From NCBI GenBank assembly GCA_029263855.1, contig JAJUFC010000008.1:62001-126000 (forward strand): a DNA stretch of 64,000 bases, written 5' to 3'. The number at the start of each line of letters is the position of its first letter. Within the stretch, counting starts at the first letter, position 1. The notes below the pieces were generated by a model. The model ran no database searches. It had not been told where the DNA came from and saw only the letters and a program-made list of their open reading frames with translations. Source of the stretch: Candidatus Thermochlorobacteriaceae bacterium (GTDB lineage Bacteria > Bacteroidota > Chlorobiia > Chlorobiales > Thermochlorobacteraceae). Both the position numbers and the translations under genes were made by a program. Positions 9,000-17,523 of the stretch are shown in pieces.

Positions 9000-10103
9000 T
9001 TGGGACAAGTTTCGGGCTTTAATCAATTTTTCTATTTTCAGTATCAACTTTTTCCGATGTTAGGGCGCGATGTTGGCTACCTTGCCAACGCCGCCGTGAT
9101 TTATATTTTGATATTAGGCGCGTTTTGGCTTGCGCTTCAACTCATTTACGACCCCAAACATCCGCTTTTAATTTTTCTGCGAATGCTTAATCGTCGCACG
9201 GGCATTGAGCGGTTAGATTTAATTGCGCTGATTATTTCGCTTATTGGGATTTATGTTTTCTACCAAGCGAGTTTCTTTTTGCTTCCGATTGCAATCGCAA
9301 TGGCGATTGGGCATAGCGTTTCGCTTTTGAATTATGATGCAAGGGCGTGGCAAGTTCCTGTGCAGCCGCTTGTCGTGCCTGACATTCCGCCTTTTCCCGA
9401 CGTGCCCAAGCCTGCCGAAGCCGAAGAGCGCAAATTTGAGTGGCAGTTCGATGCCTTTGGCATTTACAAGCGCTATGCGACCGCGATTTTTATTGACCTT
9501 GCGCGATTAGAGACGCTGCGAAAACTCAATCCTTTTGCGCAAGAAGAAGATTGGCTGTATCGTTATGAAGAAAAAATCAAAGCGATGGCAAAGACCGAAG
9601 ATGAAAGTTTAGAGGTCAGCGAAATTGCCAAATACATTCGAGCGCAGACGGAGCAAGATGGTCTTACGAATTTGCAAGAAATGCAAGCGATTTTGGCGTT
9701 TGCGCAAGCGCCGAACATTGAGTATCAGTTAGATGAAGAATGCGAGGAAATTGGCAATCGCGTGGAATATCACCGCTATGCGACGGAGACGCTCTACGAC
9801 AAGCGCGGCGATTGCGATTGCAAAGCGATGTTGGCAGTCTCGCTTTTTCGGCGGCTGGGGTATCAGGTCTTATTTCTCAGCAGTTTGAAGGCGGCTCATG
9901 CGGCTGTGGCGGTGCAAGTTGATGAAAAAGAATTTCAGGCATCGGCAGATATTTTGCCGTCGGATTGGTTTTATCAAAAAGACAGCAAGCATTATTACTT
10001 CTGCGAAACGACGGGCGAAGGCTTCATCGTCGGACAACTGACCGAAGACGCCGAAATAATGAAAACCGACTACGAAGCCGTGATTGATTTGACGACGGTT
10101 TAA
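9000..10103 (+). CDS. Membrane-anchored transglutaminase-like protein
   Basis: This 367-residue protein has three predicted membrane helices near the N-terminus (about 27-50, 72-89 and 91-108). A proline-rich linker (about 118-137) follows, then a transglutaminase-like (papain-fold) core. The core shows RGDCDCKAMLAVSLFRRLGY (269-288), where Cys272 or Cys274 would be the nucleophile, and a histidine in KAAHAAV (His300). Such domains act as cysteine proteases or amide-crosslinking enzymes. The TTG at 9000 gives the longest frame; the ATG at 9057 is an alternative that loses only residues before the first helix. It is closely spaced behind the helical gene and probably belonged to the same module. 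Its substrate is unknown. Confidence 0.7.
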   Translation: MGQVSGFNQFFYFQYQLFPMLGRDVGYLANAAVIYILILGAFWLALQLIYDPKHPLLIFLRMLNRRTGIERLDLIALIISLIGIYVFYQASFFLLPIAIAMAIGHSVSLLNYDARAWQVPVQPLVVPDIPPFPDVPKPAEAEERKFEWQFDAFGIYKRYATAIFIDLARLETLRKLNPFAQEEDWLYRYEEKIKAMAKTEDESLEVSEIAKYIRAQTEQDGLTNLQEMQAILAFAQAPNIEYQLDEECEEIGNRVEYHRYATETLYDKRGDCDCKAMLAVSLFRRLGYQVLFLSSLKAAHAAVAVQVDEKEFQASADILPSDWFYQKDSKHYYFCETTGEGFIVGQLTEDAEIMKTDYEAVIDLTTV

Positions 10104-10130
10104 ATCAGTGAAGTTATTTGAATTTTTGGT

Positions 10131-10185
10131 CATTCAAAGTTTTGTAAATCGCAATTCGCAAGGTTTCGGAATGGAGAAGGCATAG
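10131..10185 (+). pseudogene. Remnant of the 3' end of a second cas6
   Basis: Codons at 10141-10185 read FVNRNSQGFGMEKA followed by a stop, against FGERNSQGFGMAKA and a stop at the end of the intact cas6 (5701-5742). Over the last 36 bases 31 match, and four of the five differences are silent or swap one stop codon for another. That pattern means the fragment diverged while it was still a working gene. A few more upstream bases (TCATTCAAAG, about 10130-10139) also resemble cas6. Everything upstream of that is gone. It marks the right edge of the 4.4-kb block that begins after the intact cas6. Confidence 0.8.
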
Positions 10186-10194
10186 TTCACATCG

Positions 10195-11058
10195 TCAAGG
10201 TGGATATATTTCAAATTTATCTTCCATATAGTCCAAAAGAATTTTCAATCTTTGCAGAAATATCTCTTCTCTATCAGAATCTTGCTCTTCGATTTCTTGA
10301 ATGATTTTCTTTAACTTCATTTTAGCCTCTTCTAATATCGGCTTATCGCGCAGAACGCGCAATTCTTTGCCGAGCAAATGCGCAGACGCGAGTTCATAAA
10401 CCACAGTTTCTTCCTCGAAATGCGCTTTGTGCTTTGCCGTCAAGCCAAATTTATTTTCTTCCTTGCCAAAACGTTCCGCGAGAAATTTCAAGTGGTCTAA
10501 ATCCTTGCGCCGCTCAAAATTTCTATCGGTATATGAAAAAATTTTATGCGCGAAAAGCGTGGAAATAGAAATCACCCGTAGCGATACAGCGTTGCCTTTT
10601 GCGTTAAAAACGCTTAAACGATGATTATCTTCAAACGCAAGTTGATATTCAGGCAATTCAAAGCCGACGATTGTTTTAGACTCTCCGCCAACGGGCAAAA
10701 TTTCAATAATTAGATGTTCTTTTTGAAATGAATAATTGAGAGTCGCACGTTTATTAAATCCTTGTTCCAACAAATGCCGTTCAATTTCTTCAAAATCAGC
10801 CCTCGTAGCGAGTTGGATAGCAAAGTCTGCGTCTTTCGTATAAGGAATGATGCCTTGACGGTCATTATTCGGCAATTCCATCAATGCGCGCAACGCCCAG
10901 CCGCCGACAAGGACTAACTTCTCCAAAAAGGGAGCAAGCGCCTCGCAAGAAGCGTAAAGTTCATCGCTCTGAAATTCAATCTTTTCGCGCTCAATATCCA
11001 ATGGCTTTCTCCCGATAGATTGCGCCAAGTTCATTGGCGCGTAAGTCATCTGACGCAA
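10195..11058 (-). CDS. AbiEii-type nucleotidyltransferase toxin
   Basis: This 287-residue protein has a nucleotidyltransferase core with LVGGWALRAL (about residues 49-58) and a KDADFAI motif (about 76-82), which supplies the metal-binding aspartates. This fits the AbiEii/MNT-like toxins of type IV toxin-antitoxin systems, which modify tRNA or other targets with nucleotides and cause growth arrest during phage infection. The upstream gene on the same strand is an AbiEi-like antitoxin, and the two frames overlap by up to 68 bases. Starts at 11058, 11049 or 11034 are all possible, and the last gives a more usual overlap. Placement between two CRISPR systems supports a defence role, although maintenance of the island is another possibility. 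Confidence 0.75.
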   Translation of the reverse strand: MRQMTYAPMNLAQSIGRKPLDIEREKIEFQSDELYASCEALAPFLEKLVLVGGWALRALMELPNNDRQGIIPYTKDADFAIQLATRADFEEIERHLLEQGFNKRATLNYSFQKEHLIIEILPVGGESKTIVGFELPEYQLAFEDNHRLSVFNAKGNAVSLRVISISTLFAHKIFSYTDRNFERRKDLDHLKFLAERFGKEENKFGLTAKHKAHFEEETVVYELASAHLLGKELRVLRDKPILEEAKMKLKKIIQEIEEQDSDREEIFLQRLKILLDYMEDKFEIYPP

Positions 11059-12064
11059 TTAAATCCAAATACACTTGAATCTTATTTGCGAGTCGCGCGT
11101 CCTCTTGCTCGCATGGATACATTAACGCGCTGCTATTGTAAGGGCTAATGAAAATGAAATCAGCCCGTTCAATCGTTGGAGATACTTGAAAATGTTGTTT
11201 GAGCAAGTTTTCTGCCGTTTTAATGTCTGCCACCAGAAATTCGCCGATGTTTGTTTCATAGTATGATGTTTCGGATTGCGCCGCTTGAACGCCTGTAAGC
11301 AAGACATCTTGCAAGGTTTCCTGCAAAATCTTTCCGATGTCTCGCCAGTTAACGTGCTCCAGCGTTATTTCTTTTGCGCCCTTGTCAGATATTTTTTTCT
11401 TTACGGCAACATATCCTTTTCTCTGAAATTTTGGGGCAAGACGCAGTTTGTAATAAGACGCAAGCTCATCAAGAAAGCGCGAGGGATTAACAACGCGGAT
11501 TGGCTCTGAGCGCGAATAGGTGATTAACTTGCGCTCTTTCATCGCCTTGCAGATGCTATTTAGTCCGCCTAAACTGATACCCGTCGCTTTCTGCAAACCT
11601 CGCATCGTTGGAATCTCAAAAAGAGGCGCATGCAACAATGCCATTGCGACAAAACTGGCTTTGGGCGAAAACGGCTCAACGCGGGGCGTTCTTTTGACTT
11701 CTGATTTATTGCCAAACTCGAATGCCCAAACGCGCTCCTTTCCATTCTGATAAGAGAAAAAATAATTCCCGCTCTCGTCTATCGCCGAGATGCCCGCCGT
11801 CTTGAAACGCTCTATCATCGTTTTGCCCAGATGCCGCGTGCCGAAAATTATGCACTCTTCATTGCTTTTCTTTTTCGGGAATAGGTCGATCAGCGCGGCA
11901 TAGTAGCGAACTTCCATCGTTAGAACTTTTCTCCCTGTTTCAACTTCCAGCCTTGCGACGCGCAACGGCTCAACAACGGTTTCAGCGCGCACCAGCCACC
12001 CCAACGGCTCAATGATGCGCTCTTTCAGGTTCCGTATCACGCTCGTTAGCCCGTTTTCTTGCAT
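10991..12064 (-). CDS. AbiEi-family antitoxin / transcriptional repressor
   Basis: This 357-residue protein precedes the toxin gene. Its middle part (about residues 140-200) looks like a winged helix-turn-helix (FVAMALLHAPLFEIPTMRGL, then a second helix and RKLITYSR). Its C-terminus ends in a YLDLIASDDLRANELGAIYR segment of the kind that closes many AbiEi-like antitoxins. AbiEi proteins neutralise the toxin and repress their own promoter by binding repeats upstream. Such repeats are visible at 12064-12137, immediately 5' of this gene and partly overlapping its start codon. The start at 12064 is the first ATG of the frame and the one next to those sites. Confidence 0.7.
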   Translation of the reverse strand: MQENGLTSVIRNLKERIIEPLGWLVRAETVVEPLRVARLEVETGRKVLTMEVRYYAALIDLFPKKKSNEECIIFGTRHLGKTMIERFKTAGISAIDESGNYFFSYQNGKERVWAFEFGNKSEVKRTPRVEPFSPKASFVAMALLHAPLFEIPTMRGLQKATGISLGGLNSICKAMKERKLITYSRSEPIRVVNPSRFLDELASYYKLRLAPKFQRKGYVAVKKKISDKGAKEITLEHVNWRDIGKILQETLQDVLLTGVQAAQSETSYYETNIGEFLVADIKTAENLLKQHFQVSPTIERADFIFISPYNSSALMYPCEQEDARLANKIQVYLDLIASDDLRANELGAIYREKAIGY

Positions 12065-12137
12065 TTTGTTCGATAATTTTGTTTTGTTCGACCGATTTTG
12101 TTCAAGGGAATTTACGCTTTTTCAAATATCGAACAAA
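12064..12137. promoter_or_regulatory. Repeated TTTTGTTCGA-like sites upstream of the antitoxin gene
   Basis: Three direct copies of TTTTGTTCRA lie at 12064-12073, 12082-12091 and 12096-12105, with an inverted copy TCGAACAAA at 12129-12137. The first overlaps the antitoxin start codon. AbiEi-type antitoxins are known to bind repeats upstream of their operon, so these are good candidates for the autoregulatory operator. The remaining bases to 12176 hold a short hairpin (TTTGATAG-AAA-CTATCAAA, about 12163-12181) across the cas3 stop codon. Confidence 0.55.
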
Positions 12138-12176
12138 TTTTTTTTCGTACACGGTTAACGTTTTTGATAGAAACTA

Positions 12177-14435
12177 TCAAATCATATTTGTTTGATATTC
12201 TTCTATGGTTAAACCCAATTCCTCATCATAATTTGGCAGAATAAATACCACATTTGCGTCACCGATGCTTTCATTGCAGAGTTGTCCGTCTTTTTTCAGC
12301 CGTTGATACTGACTTTTTGTGATAGTTACAGCAAACTCAACAGCCCCAAAGAAGTCTTTTTCCTCGATGCGCTTTATGTAATCGTCTCGGAATTTATCTG
12401 GAATAACCTCAACCCCGTCGAAAAGAGCGTAAAAATCCTCCTCATTTTTTTTATTATCAATGAAAGGCACAACTTCTTTCCAAAATTTCCGAAAGTTATC
12501 TCTTATCATTTCAAATTCTTTCAAATCTTCATTGCTATATCCGCCAGCATAAACTTCATCTACTAACTCCTGAACGAGATTTTCTGACAAATCCACCCCG
12601 TCAACTCTGCTCAAAACTGAAATTGTTTTCGTTACTCGTTCATTTTTATAAATATATTCATCTTTTTCAGAGGGTGTTTGAAACACATAGACCTCTTTTT
12701 TTTCAAGAATTGGCGGACGCTTTCTATTGACGCGCCCAAATCGTTGAATCAAGGAGTCAATTGGCGCAGGTTCTGTAAAAAGAACATCGTAATCAATATC
12801 AAGAGAAACTTCAACGACTTGGGTAGAAACCAAGAGGCGATATTTTTCTTTCACTCCTTTCTCAATTCGTTGTCTATCCCGAACTATGAAGCGAGAGTGA
12901 AGCAGAGCCGCAGATTCCGCCGAAGCAACCATTTTTAGTTTTTTGTAAATTTCTTGCGCTGTTTCAACTTGATTACAAACGACAAGAACTTTTTTCCCTT
13001 CCCTTATCTTTTGACAGATTATTTCAAGATTATCTTGAATATTTCCGCATAGCAAGCGCAGTTTATGACGTGTAAATTCTTCAAGCTCGTTTTCAGGCAA
13101 AGAAATCACATTTTCAACATCAAGAGCCTCTTGAAAGTATTTTTTTATAAACTTCGGAAAAGTGGCGGACATAATGAAAAACTTTGCTTGAAACTCTCGC
13201 TTCAAAACTTTACAAATCTCTAATATCAAGGCGGTATTGTGAGCGTCGTAAGCGTGAATTTCATCAAGAATAAAAAGACCACCGACCATTTCTGAGATTC
13301 TTTGCTCAAATCCTTTCAGCCCAAAAAATTCCTTAACGATTTGAAATGGCGTAATAATTTTATAGGGCTTGTAAATTTTTTTGGTCAGGCTTTGCGCCTC
13401 CTTTGCAAATTTCTTCGCATCTAACTCCGTGTATTCTCTTTCAGCAAAATGTTTATAGAGAAAATAACTCGATTTGCCGTGCTGGATGCCGACTTTTTCT
13501 TCGCCAAAGCCTTTTAACTTAATAAATCGGTCATACATTGCGTTGATGCTTGCGGTATAGGGCAAAACATAAAATATACGCTTGCTTGAATTTTCATTTT
13601 GATTTGCTGATGCCCAAAACAAAGCTGCTTCAGTTTTTCCTGAACCTGTTGGAGCGACAAGCAAAGTGCTTCCTTTTGTTTCAGAAGCCTTAATTTGAGA
13701 ACTGCGGTATGAAGGGAAGTTATAGACTTCTTTCATATCTTTTACAGCATTGAGAATCTCCACTTTTGAACTTGATGCTAAGTGATCGCAAGCGGTTACA
13801 AGCCCTTTCAGGAACAAACCATAGTTACCGTGCAATATATTTCGGTCATTTTCTTCATCTATGGCGTTTAGATATGGTTTTATTGCGGATTTGTAGGCGT
13901 TAAAATCTAAAAGTTCATCGGGCGATTTAGGAATTTTATGATGCGCTAATTGATAGCCGAGATATTTCTCAGAAAGTTCCGGAAGCCGACGCATAATTTC
14001 CACCAGATACTCAAAATTCGGCTCAATTTCTTTAAGCATTTCTTTATATCGCTCTAACCCAGTGTTGATGCCCCCACCAAAATTATAATTATCTCTGAGG
14101 TAATAAAGGTCTCTGTGGTGGGTTATAATTCCAAGCGCAATTCCTTCTTTGAACGGCGAATCATAGTCGAGAAGTCCTGCAAAACTTGATGAAAGTATTT
14201 CGTGCCTATATCCCCACCTACTTTCGCTTGAAAGCATTGCTTGAAATCCTGTTGCCGCTTTCCCAAAGTCGTGAAAGCAAACCGCGTAAAAAAGATGCTC
14301 AAAGAAGTTTTCGCAATTGCATAGTTCAGGGATTTCAGAATAAGCCATTCTAATTTCACGAAAGACGCTCAAGCAGTTTTCTGTATGTTGCAAGAGCGTT
14401 TCTTTTGGGGAACTTTTTGCGTAGACTTCATTCAT
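12177..14435 (-). CDS. cas3: CRISPR-associated helicase-nuclease Cas3 (type I-B)
   Basis: Cas3 is recruited by the I-B Cascade to unwind and degrade invading DNA. The N-terminal HD nuclease keeps its metal ligands: LLQHTE, CFHDFGKAATGF, YRHEI and ITHHRD. The helicase part has APTGSGKTEAA (Walker A), ILDEIHAYD (DExH), MSATFP (motif III) and LIQRFGRVNRKR (motif VI). All core motifs are intact, and the length (752 residues) is normal. The ATG at 14435 lies 2 bases after the cas5 stop; a longer start at 14462 would overlap cas5 by 25 bases and adds nothing recognisable. It is the last gene of the minus-strand operon cas8-cas7-cas5-cas3. Confidence 0.96.
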   Translation of the reverse strand: MNEVYAKSSPKETLLQHTENCLSVFREIRMAYSEIPELCNCENFFEHLFYAVCFHDFGKAATGFQAMLSSESRWGYRHEILSSSFAGLLDYDSPFKEGIALGIITHHRDLYYLRDNYNFGGGINTGLERYKEMLKEIEPNFEYLVEIMRRLPELSEKYLGYQLAHHKIPKSPDELLDFNAYKSAIKPYLNAIDEENDRNILHGNYGLFLKGLVTACDHLASSSKVEILNAVKDMKEVYNFPSYRSSQIKASETKGSTLLVAPTGSGKTEAALFWASANQNENSSKRIFYVLPYTASINAMYDRFIKLKGFGEEKVGIQHGKSSYFLYKHFAEREYTELDAKKFAKEAQSLTKKIYKPYKIITPFQIVKEFFGLKGFEQRISEMVGGLFILDEIHAYDAHNTALILEICKVLKREFQAKFFIMSATFPKFIKKYFQEALDVENVISLPENELEEFTRHKLRLLCGNIQDNLEIICQKIREGKKVLVVCNQVETAQEIYKKLKMVASAESAALLHSRFIVRDRQRIEKGVKEKYRLLVSTQVVEVSLDIDYDVLFTEPAPIDSLIQRFGRVNRKRPPILEKKEVYVFQTPSEKDEYIYKNERVTKTISVLSRVDGVDLSENLVQELVDEVYAGGYSNEDLKEFEMIRDNFRKFWKEVVPFIDNKKNEEDFYALFDGVEVIPDKFRDDYIKRIEEKDFFGAVEFAVTITKSQYQRLKKDGQLCNESIGDANVVFILPNYDEELGLTIEEYQTNMI

Positions 14436-14437
14436 AT

Positions 14438-15058
14438 TCACTTGTGTAAATATACTCCCCATTGTTTTTCTTCATCAAACCAAACGGCGCTTTCTTCCTG
14501 CAATATCATTTCTTCGACGATATAAAAAGGTTTGGTGCCTTGCGCTTTTCTAAACACTTCGTCGCTGAAATGCGTTGGCAGGGCTTGTAGCGCGCCGTAA
14601 ACGCCTTTTCTGGGGAAAGGAATTAATGTTTTTCCGAGTTTAACGTTTATCTTCTCAACCAATTCAACTTCTTTGATTTCCTCAACCATTGCGAGTTCGG
14701 TAGAGCGACCAAGCAACAGAGGATAAAACGGTTGACGGAAAGCAGATTCTAATTCAAGATTAGTGAGGTATAAGTAAAGTTCATTGTCATAAAGAAACTC
14801 GCGGTTTGCTACGTTGGACTTTGCCTTTAAGCCTTCTAACTCATAGATGGTTTCTAAATCAACGGCTTTTGATTGGTAGAAAAACACATAACCGACCGAC
14901 GTATCTTCAGGCGTAACGATTTCGCCTTTTGCCGCCGAAATCAAGCCGTAAATTGTTGAAAGCGGTGGCATTGGCAATGTCGGTTGTAATCCTGCGACAA
15001 AAATCGGATAGCGAAATGAAGCCGTCCAACTCCGAATTTTAACCCGAAGCACTTTCAT
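14438..15058 (-). CDS. cas5: Type I-B CRISPR protein Cas5 (Cas5t)
   Basis: This 206-residue protein begins with a RAMP-like strand and then WTASFRYPIFVAGLQPTLPM (about residues 13-32), continuing PPLSTIYGLISAAKGE. This is the hallmark N-terminus of the Cas5t family. Cas5 caps the 5' handle of the crRNA in Cascade. It lies 2 bases after the cas7 stop and ends 2 bases before the preferred cas3 start, so the operon is very compact. The length matches the family and nothing is missing. Confidence 0.92.
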   Translation of the reverse strand: MKVLRVKIRSWTASFRYPIFVAGLQPTLPMPPLSTIYGLISAAKGEIVTPEDTSVGYVFFYQSKAVDLETIYELEGLKAKSNVANREFLYDNELYLYLTNLELESAFRQPFYPLLLGRSTELAMVEEIKEVELVEKINVKLGKTLIPFPRKGVYGALQALPTHFSDEVFRKAQGTKPFYIVEEMILQEESAVWFDEEKQWGVYLHK

Positions 15059-15060
15059 TT

Positions 15061-16086
15061 TTATTCAGGGATATGGTTGGGAATTATTTTAACAAACGCA
15101 TCAACCGTTTTGTTGAACGAGCCTTCGCTATTGTAAATTACGCTTTTCTCTCCGAATTTTTTTGCAGAAAGCGCGGCAAGATGTCCATCAATATCGTCCA
15201 TAAATCCTTCTCGCCGAGCGATATAAACATCAGTCGCTAAATAGTCCGCATAGTCCGTTAAAACCTGCTCTAATGCTTTGATATTGAATGTTGGCTTTCC
15301 ATTTTCTTCTTTGGCAAGGTTCATAAAAATGTGGTTGCCACTATTGAGTATGGTCATTACGAGCAGTTTTGGCGTAACATCGGTTAAGTGCAACGCGCTT
15401 TTTGCGCCGCCGCTAATAAACGGCAGAACTGAAACTGTTTCTGTTGCTCTTTTAGCCCTTACGTCTTTAGGAAGAAAATAAGCGTTGTCTTTCTTCGTCG
15501 CTTTTGATTCTTCGTTTGAGGTTTTATGCTTTTCAATCAGTTTTTCGTTCAAATGCCGTTGCCCTGTCTTGTAGTTTTCAAGAAAGATGCCTACGCTATT
15601 CAAGTCAAGAGAAAATATGCCATGCATAACCGTTGAATAAAATTGATGCTCATGCAATACAGGGTCTCCTTTTTCTTGGCGACTCATAACGCCAAAATCA
15701 TTTACCAAGTTATTTGGAACAACTGAAATGAGCGGAGAGTTTTTAAGAGGTGACAAGCGGGTAACTGTTCCCCCGTCGCTTTTTGCTTGCGCTCTCATAT
15801 ACCCGAAGACATCATCGTCGGGATATTTAAACGGATTGGCTTGCGTAAATGCAATTTTATTCTGTCTTTCTACTGGAGACATCTCCCATTGATATTTTGA
15901 CTTCAACGTTTCTCGCCACCAATATCGCAATGCTTGCGCAGAAATATATGGATAGATATCTTTTCCTTTACGAATGCTTTTTACGGCAATCGTATTTTCA
16001 GTTCTTTCGCCCGCGTCTGAACCCGCGTTGTTTAAGGCTGAGTAGGGCGTATCTACGAGCATAAATCCAATGATGTTTTTTGACAT
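15061..16086 (-). CDS. cas7: Type I-B CRISPR backbone protein Cas7 (Cst2/DevR family)
   Basis: This 341-residue protein forms the repeating crRNA-binding backbone of Cascade. The N-terminus (GFMLVDTPYSALNNAG, then ERTENTIAVKSIRKGKDIYP and ISAQALRYWWRE, up to about residue 60) is the DevR/Cst2 pattern. The YISAQALRYWWRETL stretch is the RAMP/Cas7 element next to the RNA groove. A strong ribosome-binding site, AGGAGG, lies a few bases upstream on the minus strand (about 16094-16099), as expected for the subunit needed in most copies. It is the second gene of the I-B operon. Confidence 0.93.
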   Translation of the reverse strand: MSKNIIGFMLVDTPYSALNNAGSDAGERTENTIAVKSIRKGKDIYPYISAQALRYWWRETLKSKYQWEMSPVERQNKIAFTQANPFKYPDDDVFGYMRAQAKSDGGTVTRLSPLKNSPLISVVPNNLVNDFGVMSRQEKGDPVLHEHQFYSTVMHGIFSLDLNSVGIFLENYKTGQRHLNEKLIEKHKTSNEESKATKKDNAYFLPKDVRAKRATETVSVLPFISGGAKSALHLTDVTPKLLVMTILNSGNHIFMNLAKEENGKPTFNIKALEQVLTDYADYLATDVYIARREGFMDDIDGHLAALSAKKFGEKSVIYNSEGSFNKTVDAFVKIIPNHIPE

Positions 16087-16119
16087 TTTTATTCCTCCTT
16101 AGATTGCTTATGTTTAACT

Positions 16120-17523
16120 TTACTCTGATGCTAAATTGCTTTTCTCTTCCTCGCTCTCATCAATTTCAATATGTTTGCTCTTTAACCAATCATGTAAAAC
16201 TTCATAAATTCGAAAGAGAATAAGATCTTGCGTCTCTCGCCAACCTAATGCTCCGTCTGGAAAAAGATTTTCTGCATACTCTTCTAAACTAAAAAGAGGA
16301 TTTTCGGCATTACCCTTGATTCTCTCTTTTATGATTAGCCTTAAAGTATTCCGAAAGGATGCGTAAGTGCTGGCTCTTTCTAATTGTCCAAGTCTTTTTG
16401 GATTTGGGGACTCATCTTTGCGAATAACAGCAGAAATTTCATCTGCCACTCGCCTGATTACCTCAATTCTTTGTTTTTCCATTTCTCTAACCTCCATTAA
16501 ATATAATTGAAGAAGTTTCCAGTTAATATATGTTTCTTTATCTCTTGAACTGTAAAAGCATTTGACGATCCACTTATCATTCAATAGTCCTTCATAAATC
16601 GCATTAGCGTTATTTTTGTATTCTTCTTCGGGCTTTTCAGGCTTTTCATCAGGATTTTGCCAAAATTCCTTTTTTTCATAAATGTAGTAATAACGTCTTT
16701 TCACAAGATTTTCCCAAGACGTTCTTTCATCGCTATGTTGCACTTCATTAAGAAAGCGAAAAATCTTGGCAGGCAAATCATAATAATCAAGTTCTGGTCC
16801 TTGATTATAATTTGTGAAATGATAAATCCGAATCGCAACAGGCTCGCTTGCCCAATCTTCTTCATCTTGGATTAAAGATTTCGCCACTTGGAACAACGCA
16901 TTTTTCGGATTTTTATAGTTTTCAGAAAAGCATCCCGTATAGCTTCTTAATTGAATTTGCTCTCTGACATTTTTTATCGCTCTTTTTGCCCAAGACCGCA
17001 TTGCTTTTTCAGAACTTGAGTGAACTAAAATCATTTTGTCGCCGCTCCGATAGAATACAAGCGGGGAAACTTGAATCGCAATCGCGCATGCGCCGCAGTA
17101 ATCCGCTCCACTTGACGCAAATGAATAGTAGTTCAGAGAGCCGCTTGTCATTGGAACTTCGCTTCGCAAAAGCCCCCTTTTCTCTTTTCTTATCCTTATT
17201 GCGTCCCGTCGTCCACACGCTATGCATGAGCCTTTTTCGCCAAGTGGCTTTAACTCTTTTTTAAATTCAGAAATAAGTTCTATCCACTTCTCGCGTTCTT
17301 TGCCTTTATTTGCAGGTTGAGCAATTGGTCCATTAGCAAAGGTCGTGTAAAAGGTCTTTATCCAACTTTCCTGAGTAAATAATGTGGCAATTTCAGGCAA
17401 AGCAGCATTCAAGTCTTGCTCGGTTAATTCTTTTGGTTGCTTTTTACCGCACCAAATCGTCAGCGCAGAAATGCCAGCGTCTACAAATGGATTTCCAGTG
17501 TAATCAAACAAGTTCTGTATCAT
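16120..17523 (-). CDS. cas8b: Type I-B CRISPR large subunit Cas8 (Cst1, CxxC-CxxC type)
   Basis: This 467-residue protein is the large Cascade subunit that recognises the PAM. Two zinc-ligand pairs are visible, CIAC (residues 100-103) and CGAC (143-146), which define the Cst1 group of the Tneap variant of type I-B. The N-terminus NLFDYTGNPFVDAGISAL is also typical of that group. It is the first gene of the operon and starts 33 bases upstream of cas7. No cas6 or adaptation genes flank it, unlike most complete Tneap loci, where cas6 usually precedes cas8. The assignment is by motif and by gene order with Cst2, Cas5t and Cas3. Confidence 0.88.
   Translation of the reverse strand: MIQNLFDYTGNPFVDAGISALTIWCGKKQPKELTEQDLNAALPEIATLFTQESWIKTFYTTFANGPIAQPANKGKEREKWIELISEFKKELKPLGEKGSCIACGRRDAIRIRKEKRGLLRSEVPMTSGSLNYYSFASSGADYCGACAIAIQVSPLVFYRSGDKMILVHSSSEKAMRSWAKRAIKNVREQIQLRSYTGCFSENYKNPKNALFQVAKSLIQDEEDWASEPVAIRIYHFTNYNQGPELDYYDLPAKIFRFLNEVQHSDERTSWENLVKRRYYYIYEKKEFWQNPDEKPEKPEEEYKNNANAIYEGLLNDKWIVKCFYSSRDKETYINWKLLQLYLMEVREMEKQRIEVIRRVADEISAVIRKDESPNPKRLGQLERASTYASFRNTLRLIIKERIKGNAENPLFSLEEYAENLFPDGALGWRETQDLILFRIYEVLHDWLKSKHIEIDESEEEKSNLASE

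Noticed and set aside
5707-10185. The paired cas6 ends as target-site duplication of a mobile element
   Set aside because: They differ at five of 36 bases, mostly at silent positions, and no transposase, integrase or terminal inverted repeat was found in the block.
12163-12181. Hairpin across the cas3 stop codon as a terminator
   Set aside because: The stem is AT-rich and short, and no T-run follows on the minus strand.
1-17523. Frameshifts in cas genes
   Set aside because: All visible cas and cmr genes are open with their key motifs. Only the stubs at 10131-10185 and possibly 17573-17665 are broken.
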